From SLFH01 sp050486265 (GTDB lineage: Bacteria; Planctomycetota; Phycisphaerae; Phycisphaerales; UBA1924): 64,000 bases of DNA. Below the pieces are notes generated by a model. The model was not told where the DNA came from, did not search any database, and saw nothing but the letters and a program-made list of their open reading frames with translations. Within the stretch, counting starts at the first letter, position 1, and every line of letters starts with the position of its first letter. The DNA is taken from assembly GCA_050486265.1 (NCBI GenBank), contig JBJHCY010000003.1, positions 186,001 to 250,000 on the forward strand, read 5' to 3'. Shown here one piece after another: positions 25,068-34,584 of the stretch. Position numbers and translations under genes: made by a program.

Positions 25068-25664
25068 TCAGCCCGCGACGGGCTGGGGGATGTAGTGCTC
25101 GATCGCCCGGTGCAGGGCTCGCTTGGCGGCGTCGGTGATTTGCGGGTCGCCGGTGATCTGGGCGGTGACGAAAGCGCCCTCCATCAGCAGCGTGACCTCC
25201 TGGGCGAGGGCGCCGGGGTCGGTCGCGCCTGCGTAGCCCGCGAGCTCGCGGATGATCGACTCCATGGTCTTCTTGTGCTCGGCCGCGATGATGTGGGCGG
25301 GGTCGTGCTGCGTCGGGAACTGGACCGCGACACTGATGAAGATGCAGCCGTTGTAGTCCTCGCCTGCAAATACGGCGTGCAGCGCGTCGAAGATCGCCAT
25401 GAGCTGGCCTCGCGGGGTGTCGCCCCCGTGCCTGCGCACGATCGCGAGGAAGGTGTCGCGCCACCACCGGTCGTGCCAGCGGAGCACCTCGATCACGAGG
25501 TCTTCCTTGCTTGCGAAGTGGTTGTAGAAGGTGGTCTTGGTGACGCCGACTTCGGCGAGGATCTGGTCGAGGCCCACGGCGTGGAAGCCCCGCTGGTAGA
25601 ACAGGTCGTGGGCGGTCCTGACGAGGTGTTCGCGGGTTGCGCTTGAGCGGCTCTGTCTGGCCAC
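25068..25664 (-). CDS. TetR/AcrR family transcriptional regulator
   Basis: 198 aa. The N-terminal DNA-binding domain is clear (TREHLVRTAHDLFYQRGFHAVGLDQI, then the helix-turn-helix VGVTKTTFYNHFASKEDL). The C-terminal ligand domain is helical, with a Phe/Ile-rich pocket region. The gene converges on the RND operon (38 nt gap) and diverges from the OsmC-like gene. A 15-bp palindrome lies between it and the OsmC-like gene, so autoregulation and control of that gene are the most direct predictions. Control of the efflux pump is also possible. Confidence 0.9.
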   Translation of the reverse strand: MARQSRSSATREHLVRTAHDLFYQRGFHAVGLDQILAEVGVTKTTFYNHFASKEDLVIEVLRWHDRWWRDTFLAIVRRHGGDTPRGQLMAIFDALHAVFAGEDYNGCIFISVAVQFPTQHDPAHIIAAEHKKTMESIIRELAGYAGATDPGALAQEVTLLMEGAFVTAQITGDPQITDAAKRALHRAIEHYIPQPVAG

Positions 25665-25736
25665 GCGTGGTCCTCCGGCGTGTGAGAGAATTTCCTATCA
25701 GCCTAACCGGACCGGGCGGGCCCGCGAAGGGCATTC

Positions 25737-25751
25737 TTGACTCTGAGTCAA
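25737..25751. promoter_or_regulatory. palindromic operator, probable TetR-family binding site
   Basis: TTGACTC-T-GAGTCAA is a perfect 15-bp palindrome with odd centre. Flanking ATTC and GGAAT extend the symmetry with one inserted base. It lies 72 bp before the regulator start and 128 bp before the OsmC-like start, and overlaps a possible TTGACT -35 element. Confidence 0.6.
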
Positions 25752-25879
25752 GGAATTGTGGACGGGCAGTCAACTGTTCTTCGGCTCGGAATGGGCGATT
25801 GTTGTCGCATCGCTCGTGCGGCCGCCGGCTGAGTCGGCCGGGGCCGGCGAACGAGGTCACCCAGAATGGGAGCAATGCG

Positions 25880-26440
25880 ATGCAGACGATGACGCGTGCG
25901 ATGGTCAACGGGATCGATGTCGAGGCCCTGCGTTCGATGATCGATCAGGTCGGGGCCGAGCCCGCCAGGGGCATGGCCAAGTTCGAGGTCGCCACCCGCT
26001 GGTTGGGCGGGACCTCGTCGGAGACGGAGGTCGAGGCGTGGGAGCTCGGGGGCGAGCGGCTCAAGCGGGGCTTTGCCATCCGCACCGACGAGCCCGCCCA
26101 GCTCTGCGGGCGCGACATGGCGCCCAACCCGCAGGAAGTGCTGATGGCGGCGGTCAACGCCTGCATGATGGTCGGGTATGTCGCCGTCAGCGCCATGATG
26201 GGCGTCGAGCTGGAGAAGCTGGAGATCCGCATGAACGGGACGCTGGACCTCCGGGGATTTCTGGGCGTCGACAAGGAGGTCAAGCCCGGGTACGAGGGGG
26301 TGGACTACACGGTGGTGATCAAGGGCGACGGCACGCCCGAGCAGTTCCGCCAGATCCACGACATCGTGATGGCGACCTCGCCCAACTTCTCCAACATGCG
26401 GAGCCCGGTGCGGATGCGCCCGCAGCTCATGGTCATCTGA
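25880..26440 (+). CDS. OsmC-family protein
   Basis: 186 aa. The core has the OsmC/Ohr layout: GGTSSETEVEAWELGG, RDMAPNPQEVLMAAVNACMM (the helix with the reactive cysteine), and late MATSPNFSNMRSPV. Family members reduce organic or fatty-acid hydroperoxides using Cys. The second family cysteine, usually late in the chain, is not visible, so peroxidase activity is uncertain. ATG at 25880 with GGGAG 8 nt upstream. A terminator follows 29 nt after the stop. Divergent from the TetR-family gene. Confidence 0.8.
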   Translation: MQTMTRAMVNGIDVEALRSMIDQVGAEPARGMAKFEVATRWLGGTSSETEVEAWELGGERLKRGFAIRTDEPAQLCGRDMAPNPQEVLMAAVNACMMVGYVAVSAMMGVELEKLEIRMNGTLDLRGFLGVDKEVKPGYEGVDYTVVIKGDGTPEQFRQIHDIVMATSPNFSNMRSPVRMRPQLMVI

Positions 26441-26469
26441 GCCACCTGCGAGAGAAACGGGAGCCGCGG

Positions 26470-26501
26470 CCCGTCGCCGAGAGGCGGCGGGTTGTTTTTT
26501 T
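26470..26501 (+). terminator. intrinsic terminator of the OsmC-like gene
   Basis: A 9-bp stem (26470-26478 with 26483-26491, one G-T wobble) with a GAGA tetraloop, followed by TTGTTTTTTT. Confidence 0.85.
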
Positions 26502-26506
26502 GAGAG

Positions 26507-26727
26507 GGGCGTGGGGTGTGGGGAGTAGGGTGTAGGGGGTCGCCCGGCTTCGCCGGGCGAGAGAGGAGAAGAGTCGAGCAGGCGAAGGAGAGACCCGACT
26601 CTTCGCTTCGCTCAGAGGTCGGCGTCCAGGTTGCGGGCATCGGCTCGTGGTTCGTGCCTCGACTCTCGCCTCTCGACTTATCTCCCCTCTCGCCCGCCCC
26701 AGCGGGCTCGCCCCACACCCCACGCCC
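26507..26727. repeat. 221-bp inverted-repeat element, copy 1
   Basis: Bounded by a perfect 17-bp terminal inverted repeat (26507-26523 with 26711-26727). Inside, further purine-rich left and pyrimidine-rich right arms pair imperfectly. The core at 26590-26629 recurs at 30330-30369 with two mismatches in 40 nt, and the right arm also recurs. It has no coding capacity and sits between the OsmC terminator and the glnS promoter. It resembles a miniature non-autonomous element or a large palindromic intergenic repeat. Confidence 0.7.
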
Positions 26728-26748
26728 TCGCGAGCCGGAGGCTCGCGC

Positions 26749-26754
26749 TAGCCT
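26749..26754 (+). promoter_or_regulatory. -10 box of glnS
   Basis: TAGCCT, 7 nt before the glnS ATG, pyrimidine-rich between, no Shine-Dalgarno sequence. Predicted leaderless mRNA. Confidence 0.5.
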
Positions 26755-26761
26755 TCGCCCT

Positions 26762-28543
<1,782 letters not shown>

Positions 28544-28571
28544 AACGCCCCGCCAAGGCCGCTCAGCCCGC

Positions 28572-28577
28572 TATGCT
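28572..28577 (+). promoter_or_regulatory. -10-like box upstream of the sugar kinase gene
   Basis: TATGCT in the 149-nt gap after glnS. Start would fall near 28585, giving a leader of about 108 nt that contains GGGAG before the ATG. Confidence 0.35.
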
Positions 28578-28692
28578 CACTGTCCGGCCCGGGTTTTCCC
28601 GGTCTTCGGACGAATCGAATTGGAACAGAAGCCGCACGCGCCGGGGCTGTCGAGGGCGGAGGGCGTGCCCGACCCGCAAGGGAGACGACTTC

Positions 28693-29622
28693 ATGGCGCT
28701 GGCAGTCACAGGCACCGTGGGCATCGACACGGTCTACACACCCGACGGGGACCACCGCGAGCATGTGCTCGGGGGCTCGTGCACCTATTTCGCGGCAGCC
28801 GCGAACTTCTACGGCCCAGTCCGCATCGTCGGGGCCGTGGGCGACGATTTCCCCGACGACCTCCGCTCGACCTTCGACCGCTTCAACAACATCGACACCG
28901 CCGGGCTCGAAACGCGCAAGGGGAGCAAGACCTTCCGCTGGGGCGGCAAGTACCAGGAAAACATGGACCACCGCGACACGCTCTTCACCGAGCTCAATGT
29001 GCTCGCCGAGGCCCCGCCCCCGGTCCCCGCCTCCTACCGCGATTCGACGATGGTCTTCCTGGCCAACACGCACCCGGCGGTGCAGCTCGACATGCTCAAG
29101 AGCTTCCCGGACCGCAAGCTCGCCGTCGCCGACACGATGGACCTCTGGATCAACACCGAGCGCGAGACGCTGACGCAACTGGTCAAGCAGATCGACGGGC
29201 TCGTGCTCAACTACGACGAGGCCGAGCAGCTGACGGGCAAGAAGAACACGGTCGCCGCGGCACGCGAGCTCGTCTCGTGGGGGCCCGCCTTCGTCGTCGT
29301 CAAGAAGGGCGAGCACGGGTGCATCTTCGCCCACCGCGAGGGCATCGCGGCTCTGCCCGCCTTCCCCGCCGAACGCGTGGTCGACCCGACCGGCGCCGGC
29401 GACACCTTCGCGGGCGGCATGTTCGGCCACCTCTGCCGCGCCACCGAGGCAGGGCGGCTGAAAGACCTGACCGACTTCGATGTCCTGCGCCGGGCGCTCG
29501 CCCACGGCACGGTGATGGCCAGCTTCACCATCGAGGACTTCAGCCTCGAACGCCTCGCCAAGCTCACGCAGGAAGACATCGACCGGCGCTACGACGACTT
29601 CGCCCGCATGATGCACCTGTGA
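28693..29622 (+). CDS. PfkB-family carbohydrate/nucleoside kinase
   Basis: 309 aa. Ribokinase-fold kinase transferring phosphate from ATP to a sugar or nucleoside. The N-terminal GGSCTYFAAAANFYGPVRIVGAVGDDFP is the substrate-side signature. The C-terminal DPTGAGDTFAGGMFG (231 onward) holds the catalytic Asp237 and the anion hole. The short lid fits ribokinase/adenosine kinase-like members, but the exact substrate is open. The ATG at 28693 is preceded by GGGAGA. The next gene starts within its stop codon region (GTGA overlap). Confidence 0.85.
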   Translation: MALAVTGTVGIDTVYTPDGDHREHVLGGSCTYFAAAANFYGPVRIVGAVGDDFPDDLRSTFDRFNNIDTAGLETRKGSKTFRWGGKYQENMDHRDTLFTELNVLAEAPPPVPASYRDSTMVFLANTHPAVQLDMLKSFPDRKLAVADTMDLWINTERETLTQLVKQIDGLVLNYDEAEQLTGKKNTVAAARELVSWGPAFVVVKKGEHGCIFAHREGIAALPAFPAERVVDPTGAGDTFAGGMFGHLCRATEAGRLKDLTDFDVLRRALAHGTVMASFTIEDFSLERLAKLTQEDIDRRYDDFARMMHL

Positions 29623-30284
29623 CGGGCGCCGGTGCGGCCGAGGAGACCACGCCAGTGAGCAGCTATCTCGAGCCATACCGGCGGGCGGTCGAACGCCTCG
29701 GTCCCCGTTTCGAGGCGCTCCTCTGGAACAGCCCGGCGACACAGGCCGCACGCTTTGCGGCCATGGCCGATTCGATCGAGCTGCACGGGCGCGTGATCGC
29801 CGATCTGGGCTGCGGCCGGGCCGACCTGCTGAGCTGGCTGCACACCGAGGGCATCCAGTACGGGCGCTACATCGGCGTCGACGCGATCGACGAGCTGCTC
29901 GACGCCTCGCGGACCCGCGCCGCCGACGAGGTGCTGCCCGAGGCGGTCTTCGTCCACGCCGACTTTGTCTCAGAACCCGATCTCTTCAAGCGGCTGACCG
30001 TCGAGGAGCAGGCCGATGTCCTGCTCTTCAGCGGCTCGCTGAACACGCTGGAGGAGGACCGGGCCCTTGAGGTGCTCGGGCGGGCGTGGGAGGCGCTGTC
30101 GAGCGTGCAGGGGGGCGTGCTGGCGTTCAATTTCCTGAGCAGTTGCCGCGAGACGCTGGAGGGGCCGGCGAAGCGGTTCGATGTGCACCGGGTCTTCCGC
30201 TGGGCGCTGGAGCGGACGGCGCTGGTGGTCTTCCGCCAGGACTACCTCGGCGACCACGACGCGACGGTGGTGATGCGAGCGTGA
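29619..30284 (+). CDS. class I SAM-dependent methyltransferase
   Basis: 221 aa from the GTG that overlaps the kinase stop. A second GTG at 29655, after GAGGAGACC, would give 209 aa and is equally plausible. Motif I is VIADLGCGRADLLSWL, followed by IGVDAIDELLDASR (acidic residue binding the ribose), then DVLLFSGSLNTLEEDRAL in the motif IV region. The substrate is unknown. Translational coupling to the kinase suggests a shared pathway. Confidence 0.75.
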   Translation: MTGAGAAEETTPVSSYLEPYRRAVERLGPRFEALLWNSPATQAARFAAMADSIELHGRVIADLGCGRADLLSWLHTEGIQYGRYIGVDAIDELLDASRTRAADEVLPEAVFVHADFVSEPDLFKRLTVEEQADVLLFSGSLNTLEEDRALEVLGRAWEALSSVQGGVLAFNFLSSCRETLEGPAKRFDVHRVFRWALERTALVVFRQDYLGDHDATVVMRA

Positions 30285-30299
30285 CAGAGCCAAGAGCAG

Positions 30300-30480
30300 G
30301 CGAGCGGTCGATCAGGTGAGCGGGTGAGGCGAGACCCGACTCTTCGCTGCGATCAGAGGTCGGCGTCCAGTTCGCAGGCATCGTCGGGCCTTTCGACTTT
30401 CGACTCTCGCCTCTCGACCCTCTCCCCTCTCGCCCGCTCTGCGGGCGCACCCACACCCAACACCCCACCCCCCACGCCCC
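30300..30480. repeat. inverted-repeat element, copy 2 (left end lost)
   Basis: Shares the 40-nt core (30330-30369) and the whole right arm with the element at 26507-26727. The left terminal repeat is missing; the copy begins just after the methyltransferase stop codon. It again ends right before a gene with a leaderless-type promoter. Confidence 0.6.
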
Positions 30481-30483
30481 TCC

Positions 30484-30489
30484 TAAGAT
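30484..30489 (+). promoter_or_regulatory. -10 box of the glutamine amidotransferase gene
   Basis: TAAGAT, then 7 nt (mostly C), then ATG. No Shine-Dalgarno sequence. Predicted leaderless mRNA. Confidence 0.5.
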
Positions 30490-30496
30490 CGCCCCC

Positions 30497-31234
30497 ATGG
30501 CCACGATCCTCGTCCTCCAGCACAGCGACGCCGGCAAGCCCGGCAGGCTCGGCGTCACCCTCCGCGACCACGGATTCAAGCTCGACATCCGCCGCGTCGA
30601 CCTCGACCCGGCAGAGGGCGGTAAGCCCGTCCCCGACGAACTGGACAACATCCACGGCGTCGTCAGCCTCGGGGGCCCCCAGGACCCTGACGAGAACCAC
30701 GACTGGATGAAGGCCGAGATGGCGCTGCTCAAAGCGGCCCACGAGGCCGAACTCCCCGTCGTCGGTGTCTGTCTCGGCGCCCAGCTTCTGGCCCAGGCAC
30801 TCGGCGGCGCCGTCCGCGAGATGGACCGGCCCGAGGTCGGCTTCTTCCCCGTCAACATGCAGGTCCCCGGCCAGACCGACACCCTCATGGCCGGCATCCC
30901 CTGGGCGGCCAAGATGTTCTGCCACCACGGCTACGAGGTGACCGAACTGCCCGAGGGCGCCACCCTCCTCGCCTCCAGCGAACGCTGCAAGAACCACACC
31001 TTCAGAGTCGGCCTCCGCACCATCGGCTTCCAGGCCCACATCGAGGCCGACCACCCGGTGATGGAGGCGATCATCGAGCAGGGCGCGGACCTGAACCGGG
31101 CCGCCCGGGTGAGCTCCGAACAGCTCCACGAGCAGGCGGGCGAGCACTACGGCCGCTTCGCGGTCGTCGCCGACCGCCTCTGCCTCAACCTTGCCAGCTT
31201 CGAGTTCCCCTACGCCTCACTGATGGGTGTCTGA
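30497..31234 (+). CDS. class I glutamine amidotransferase-like protein
   Basis: 245 aa. Stand-alone GATase1 domain: nucleophile Cys92 in GVCLGAQLLAQALGG, then His181 and Glu183 in GFQAHIEAD, completing the triad. The oxyanion strand is VVSLGGPQDPDE. Such enzymes release ammonia from glutamine or act as gamma-glutamyl hydrolases; the acceptor partner is not encoded next door. The nearest described relatives are the GMP-synthase-like amidotransferases without a synthetase domain. Confidence 0.85.
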   Translation: MATILVLQHSDAGKPGRLGVTLRDHGFKLDIRRVDLDPAEGGKPVPDELDNIHGVVSLGGPQDPDENHDWMKAEMALLKAAHEAELPVVGVCLGAQLLAQALGGAVREMDRPEVGFFPVNMQVPGQTDTLMAGIPWAAKMFCHHGYEVTELPEGATLLASSERCKNHTFRVGLRTIGFQAHIEADHPVMEAIIEQGADLNRAARVSSEQLHEQAGEHYGRFAVVADRLCLNLASFEFPYASLMGV

Positions 31235-31256
31235 GCGGCCCGCGTGCCGCGCGTGA

Positions 31257-31280
31257 AAAGAGCGGGCGTTCGCCGCCCGC
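31257..31280 (-). terminator. probable terminator of the CBS-domain gene
   Basis: A 7-bp stem (31262-31268 with 31274-31280) followed on the minus strand by CTCTTTTC. Weak T tract; it lies between two convergent genes. Confidence 0.45.
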
Positions 31281-31310
31281 CCTGCTCACTGAATATCGGC
31301 GTATCTGGCG

Positions 31311-31757
31311 TCAGGCCTTGGCCGCCTGCCGGCCGGGCTGCGAGATCTCGACGACGAGCTCGCCCGCTTTCATCTCGGGCAGGGCCCGCGCGACATCGGC
31401 CTGCGAGATGATGCCGCAGCAGTCGCCCTTGTCGTCGACGATCGGCATTCGTCGGACCTTGTGCTCACGCATCGACGAGCAGCAGTCCTCGACGGAGGCG
31501 TCGGTCTTGACCGAGAACACCCTGTCCGTCATCGCGTCGCGCACGCGAGCGCCGTTGATGTCGCCGCCATTGGCGACGATGCGGCAGGTGATGTCGCGGT
31601 CGGTGATCATGCCGAGCAGCCGCTTCTTGTTCTTTCCTTCGACGATCGGCATCGAGCCGATGCCGCGATCGGCCATCAGGCGGGCCGCGTCGGTGATCTT
31701 GTCGTCCGGCGTGCAGCAGGCCGGATCCTTGGTCATAATCTGATCGAGGGTTTTCAT
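31311..31757 (-). CDS. two-CBS-domain protein
   Basis: 148 aa made of a CBS pair: first unit MTKDPACCTPDDKITDAARLM ... GMITDRDITCRI, second AMTDRVFSVKTDASVEDCCSSM ... GIISQADVARAL. CBS pairs bind adenosine nucleotides and regulate partner proteins. No catalytic domain is attached. The protein is unusually Cys-rich, with three CC-type pairs, which may bind metal or sense redox state (inference). ATG at 31757 with a strong GGAAGGAG ahead. Confidence 0.88.
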   Translation of the reverse strand: MKTLDQIMTKDPACCTPDDKITDAARLMADRGIGSMPIVEGKNKKRLLGMITDRDITCRIVANGGDINGARVRDAMTDRVFSVKTDASVEDCCSSMREHKVRRMPIVDDKGDCCGIISQADVARALPEMKAGELVVEISQPGRQAAKA

Positions 31758-31973
31758 GGAAGACTCCTTCCGCTTTACTCCCCCCTCGCTACGGGCGCGT
31801 CTTTGAGACATCCCTCAGTTCACGCTACGGTTGCGACCTCCCGATGTCCACCCGACGGGGCTCATCGCGTCACCCCGCGGCGATCCGGGCGCTAAGAATC
31901 CGCTCTGATAGCAATCCATTCGTCGTGTGCAATTGGCGCGCCCGCTCGGCACGGCGCGAGCAAGGAACAGCGC

Positions 31974-32972
31974 GTGACCTCTGCAAGCTCGCTCCGTCTC
32001 GCCTGCCCGGCCGACTACCTGCTCTCCCGCGACTTCTGCTCGTACGGCTACTTCCTGCTCGCGCCCAACAAGTGGGACCCCAAGACGCAGCGGTTCTCAA
32101 CAGTGCTCACCCTGCCCGAAGGCGCAGTCGGCGTCTCGGTCAGTCAGGGGAGCACAAAGCGAGCAAAGTCGGGCCCGACTCGCAGGAACGGGCGGCCCAG
32201 ACCGCCGGGAACCGCGGGCGTGCCGCTGCGCGTGGCATGCGACCGCTCGCTCGATCGCGCAGAACAGGCGTCGGTAAAGGCTCAGCTCGTTCGGATGCTG
32301 CGTCTCGACGAGGACGACCGAACGATCCGGAGCTTTCACAAGACCGACCCGCGATGGAAGAAGGACGGTCGCGGACGCCTGATGCGTTCGCCGTCGCTCT
32401 TTCAGGATATTGTCCGCACCGTCACGAGCTGCAATGTCACCTGGCCCAGCACGGTGCACATGAACGAGCGGCTGTGCGCCGTCGTCGGGGGCGGTGCGTT
32501 CCCTACGCCGAAGAAGCTCAAAAGGACCAGAGCCTCGACGCTGCGGGCCCGCTGCCGCGTGGGCTATCGCGACAAGCGACTCGTACAGCTCGCAGACCTG
32601 TTCGCCTCCGGCGCGATAGAAGAGGACCGCTGGGCCTCGCCGCAGACCGGCGACGACGAGGTGTTCAAGGAGCTGGTCGAGTTGCCGGGCATCGGCCCGT
32701 ACGCCGCGGCGAACATCATGCAGCTCCTCGGGCGTTACTCGCGTCTGCCCCTGGACACCGAATCGGTGCGTCACGGACGGGTGGTCCTGGGCATGGAGGG
32801 GGCGGACGCGGAGGTGATGCGCCGAGTCGGCGAGCACTTCGCCCCCTTCGGCGAGCACGCCTTCAGAAGCTACTGGTTCGAGCTCTGGGACTATTACGAA
32901 TCGAAGCGCGGCCCCTCCTGGCTCTGGGACCCCGAGACCACGGGCAAGAGTTTTACGGCCAACCAACTCTGA
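31974..32972 (+). CDS. HhH-GPD family DNA glycosylase-like protein
   Basis: 332 aa. The C-terminal half has the base-excision fold: helix-hairpin-helix ELVELPGIGPYAAANI (235-250) and the catalytic Asp261 in LPLDTESV. The Lys of bifunctional OGG/Nth enzymes is replaced by Tyr/Ala, so a monofunctional AlkA-type activity on damaged bases is expected. The N-terminal part (SRDFCSYGYFLLAPNKWD) resembles the extra beta domain of 3-methyladenine glycosylases. Residues 60-82 are a basic low-complexity insertion. GTG start with AAGGAA upstream. Confidence 0.75.
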   Translation: MTSASSLRLACPADYLLSRDFCSYGYFLLAPNKWDPKTQRFSTVLTLPEGAVGVSVSQGSTKRAKSGPTRRNGRPRPPGTAGVPLRVACDRSLDRAEQASVKAQLVRMLRLDEDDRTIRSFHKTDPRWKKDGRGRLMRSPSLFQDIVRTVTSCNVTWPSTVHMNERLCAVVGGGAFPTPKKLKRTRASTLRARCRVGYRDKRLVQLADLFASGAIEEDRWASPQTGDDEVFKELVELPGIGPYAAANIMQLLGRYSRLPLDTESVRHGRVVLGMEGADAEVMRRVGEHFAPFGEHAFRSYWFELWDYYESKRGPSWLWDPETTGKSFTANQL

Positions 32973-32989
32973 TGCAAGGGAAACAGATC

Positions 32990-33028
32990 TGTGGCGCCGG
33001 CGGCTCGCCCGCCAGTGTTCCGCCGCTC
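32990..33028. repeat. short palindromic intergenic repeat (GSPAS type), copy 1
   Basis: GCCGGCGGCTCGCCCGCCAG, with arms GGCGG and CCGCC, between two genes. A near-identical copy is at 33826-33858. Repeats of this type are frequent between planctomycete genes and are often wrongly translated as A-G-G-S-P-A-S peptides. Confidence 0.55.
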
Positions 33029-33066
33029 AAGAAAAATTCGCCTTGCCGCCCGGGCCCCGACTCCGT

Positions 33067-33072
33067 TAACCT
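33067..33072 (+). promoter_or_regulatory. -10 box of the DUF1801 gene
   Basis: TAACCT, then 6 nt, then ATG. TTGCCG at 33043-33048 is a fair -35 element with 18-nt spacing. No Shine-Dalgarno sequence. Confidence 0.55.
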
Positions 33073-33078
33073 GCCCCG

Positions 33079-33702
33079 ATGCAATCCAAAGCCGCGACCG
33101 TCGAGGAATACCTGGCCTCGCTTCCCGAAGACCGACGCACCGCGCTGGAGAAAGTGCGCGAGGTCTTCCTGGCCAACCTCGGGCCTGAGTTCAGGGAGGG
33201 GATGCAGTACGGGATGATCGGGTACTTCCTGCCGCACGAGGTCTACCCGCCCGGCTACCACTGCGACCCCAAGCAGCCCCTGCCCTTCGCCGGGCTGGCC
33301 TCGCAGAAGAACCACATGGGGATGTACCTGTTCTGCCTCTACGCGGGCGGGGAAGAGCTCGAACGCTTCCGGGCCGCGTGGGAGAAGACGGGCAAGAAGC
33401 TGGACATGGGCAAGGCGTGCATCCGCTTCAAGAAGATCGAGGATGTGCCGCTGGGGGTGGTGGGGGCGACGGTCCGCCGGATGACGGCCAAGAAGTTCAT
33501 CGCCCATTACGAGGGCGCGATCAAGGGCGCGGGGAACACGGGCAAGGCCTCTGGCAAGAAGGTTGAGGCGAAGAAGGCCGCGTCCAAGAAAACCTCTTCG
33601 AAGAAGCAGGCTTCCAAGAAGAAAGTCGTGAAGAAGGCCCCGAAGAACGCAACGGCGAAGCAGCCCGCAAAGGAACCCGCCTCGAAACGGGCCGTGAGAT
33701 AG
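33079..33702 (+). CDS. DUF1801 protein with histone-H1-like C-terminal tail
   Basis: 207 aa. Residues 1-145 form a DUF1801/YdhG-like domain (TVEEYLASLPEDRRTALEKVR, GLASQKNHMGMYL, GKACIRFKKIEDVPL). From about 147 to the end the chain is Lys/Ala/Ser-rich with repeated A-S-K-K and A-K-K units, as in the tails of histone H1-like or HU-like bacterial proteins. Such tails bind nucleic acid without sequence preference. The plain DUF1801 domain is usually found without it, so this is an unusual fusion. Function unknown. Confidence 0.8.
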   Translation: MQSKAATVEEYLASLPEDRRTALEKVREVFLANLGPEFREGMQYGMIGYFLPHEVYPPGYHCDPKQPLPFAGLASQKNHMGMYLFCLYAGGEELERFRAAWEKTGKKLDMGKACIRFKKIEDVPLGVVGATVRRMTAKKFIAHYEGAIKGAGNTGKASGKKVEAKKAASKKTSSKKQASKKKVVKKAPKNATAKQPAKEPASKRAVR

Positions 33703-34155
33703 GAGTCGTGCCGCCGGCCTCCGCAGGAGGTCTGTGCGTTGGATCTGTTTGCGGGATGAGTCGATCCGCTGCGGAGGTCGGAGCCGCACCGATCCCAGTC
33801 GAAGCTCCACGGTGCGGTGTGTACCTGTGCCGCCGGCGGTTCGTCCGCCAGTGTCTCTAGAGCAGCGATCGATCTGCAACTTCGCGTCCCTCGCTCCGAA
33901 GGAGCGGAGGACTCGAACGATCAAGCTCACGCCATCCTTCGCCCTTTCAGGGCGAGAGATTCATTATGTCGCTTTCCACGGGTTGCGCTTGCCCGACGCT
34001 GCGCGTCGGTCTGCGCTCCACCCGTAGCTACAACCCATCGCTCCTTCTGAGCGACAGACGCGGCGCGCCGGTGCTCGTCGGCCAATCGTCTGATCTTGAG
34101 CGCAGGGTTCGACCGACTCCCGTGCCGCGAGTTTCTGTGTGCCCGCTTGAGGACT
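33703..34155. repeat. non-coding region built from palindromic repeats
   Basis: About 450 nt with no gene. It holds a CCTCC-GCA-GGAGG hairpin (about 33718-33730), GSPAS-type repeat copy 2 (33826-33858), and a string of hairpins: TCGCCCT/AGGGCGA (33939-33955), CGACGC/GCGTCG (33994-34008) and TCGCTC/GAGCGA (34038-34054). The phrases between them (GGGTTGCGCTTG..., CCGTAGCTACAACCCATCG) resemble a dispersed intergenic repeat seen in planctomycete genomes. Confidence 0.5.
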
Positions 34156-34161
34156 TACCAT
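34156..34161 (+). promoter_or_regulatory. -10 box of the thioesterase gene
   Basis: TACCAT, then 6 nt, then ATG; no Shine-Dalgarno sequence. Predicted leaderless mRNA. Confidence 0.5.
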
Positions 34162-34167
34162 CCCGCC

Positions 34168-34584
34168 ATGGCCGAATGCACAACCTCCCTCCGCGTCCGC
34201 TACTGCGAGTGCGACCCGATGGGCGTCGCCCACCACGGGAGCTATCCCGCGTGGCTCGAAATGGCACGGACCGAGATGCTCCGCCAGCAGGGGCGAACCT
34301 ACGCGCAGATGGAGGCCGACGGCCTCTTCCTCGTCGTCACCAAGCTGGAGCTCCAGTACCGGCGTCCCGCACGCTACGACGATGTGCTCGACATCCGCGT
34401 GAAGCTCGCCTCGACGACGCGCGTTAAGCTCGTGCACGAATACGCCGTGATCCTGAAGGAACGGTCGCTGACGGAGCACTCGCCCAGCGCCACCGGCGAT
34501 GTGCTGGTGACCGGCTCGACGACGCTCGCCTGCGTCGGCCGCGATGGCCGCCCGACACCCCTGCCCGAGTGGCTGCAGGGCTAG
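34168..34584 (+). CDS. acyl-CoA thioesterase, hot-dog fold (YbgC/FadM type)
   Basis: 138 aa, a complete single hot-dog domain. The diagnostic start VRYCECDPMGVAHHGSYPAWLEMAR carries the catalytic Asp and the long central helix of the 4-hydroxybenzoyl-CoA/YbgC branch. It should hydrolyse short- or medium-chain acyl-CoA. Its stop codon overlaps the convergent radA stop: both use the same CTAG at 34581-34584. Confidence 0.9.
   Translation: MAECTTSLRVRYCECDPMGVAHHGSYPAWLEMARTEMLRQQGRTYAQMEADGLFLVVTKLELQYRRPARYDDVLDIRVKLASTTRVKLVHEYAVILKERSLTEHSPSATGDVLVTGSTTLACVGRDGRPTPLPEWLQG

Noticed and set aside
21850..25908. Very long minus-strand open frame (about 1350 codons) opposite the RND pump
   Set aside because: It is the high-GC antisense shadow of a pump gene with intact motifs along its whole length. 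Its product is Arg/His/Asp-rich with no domain.
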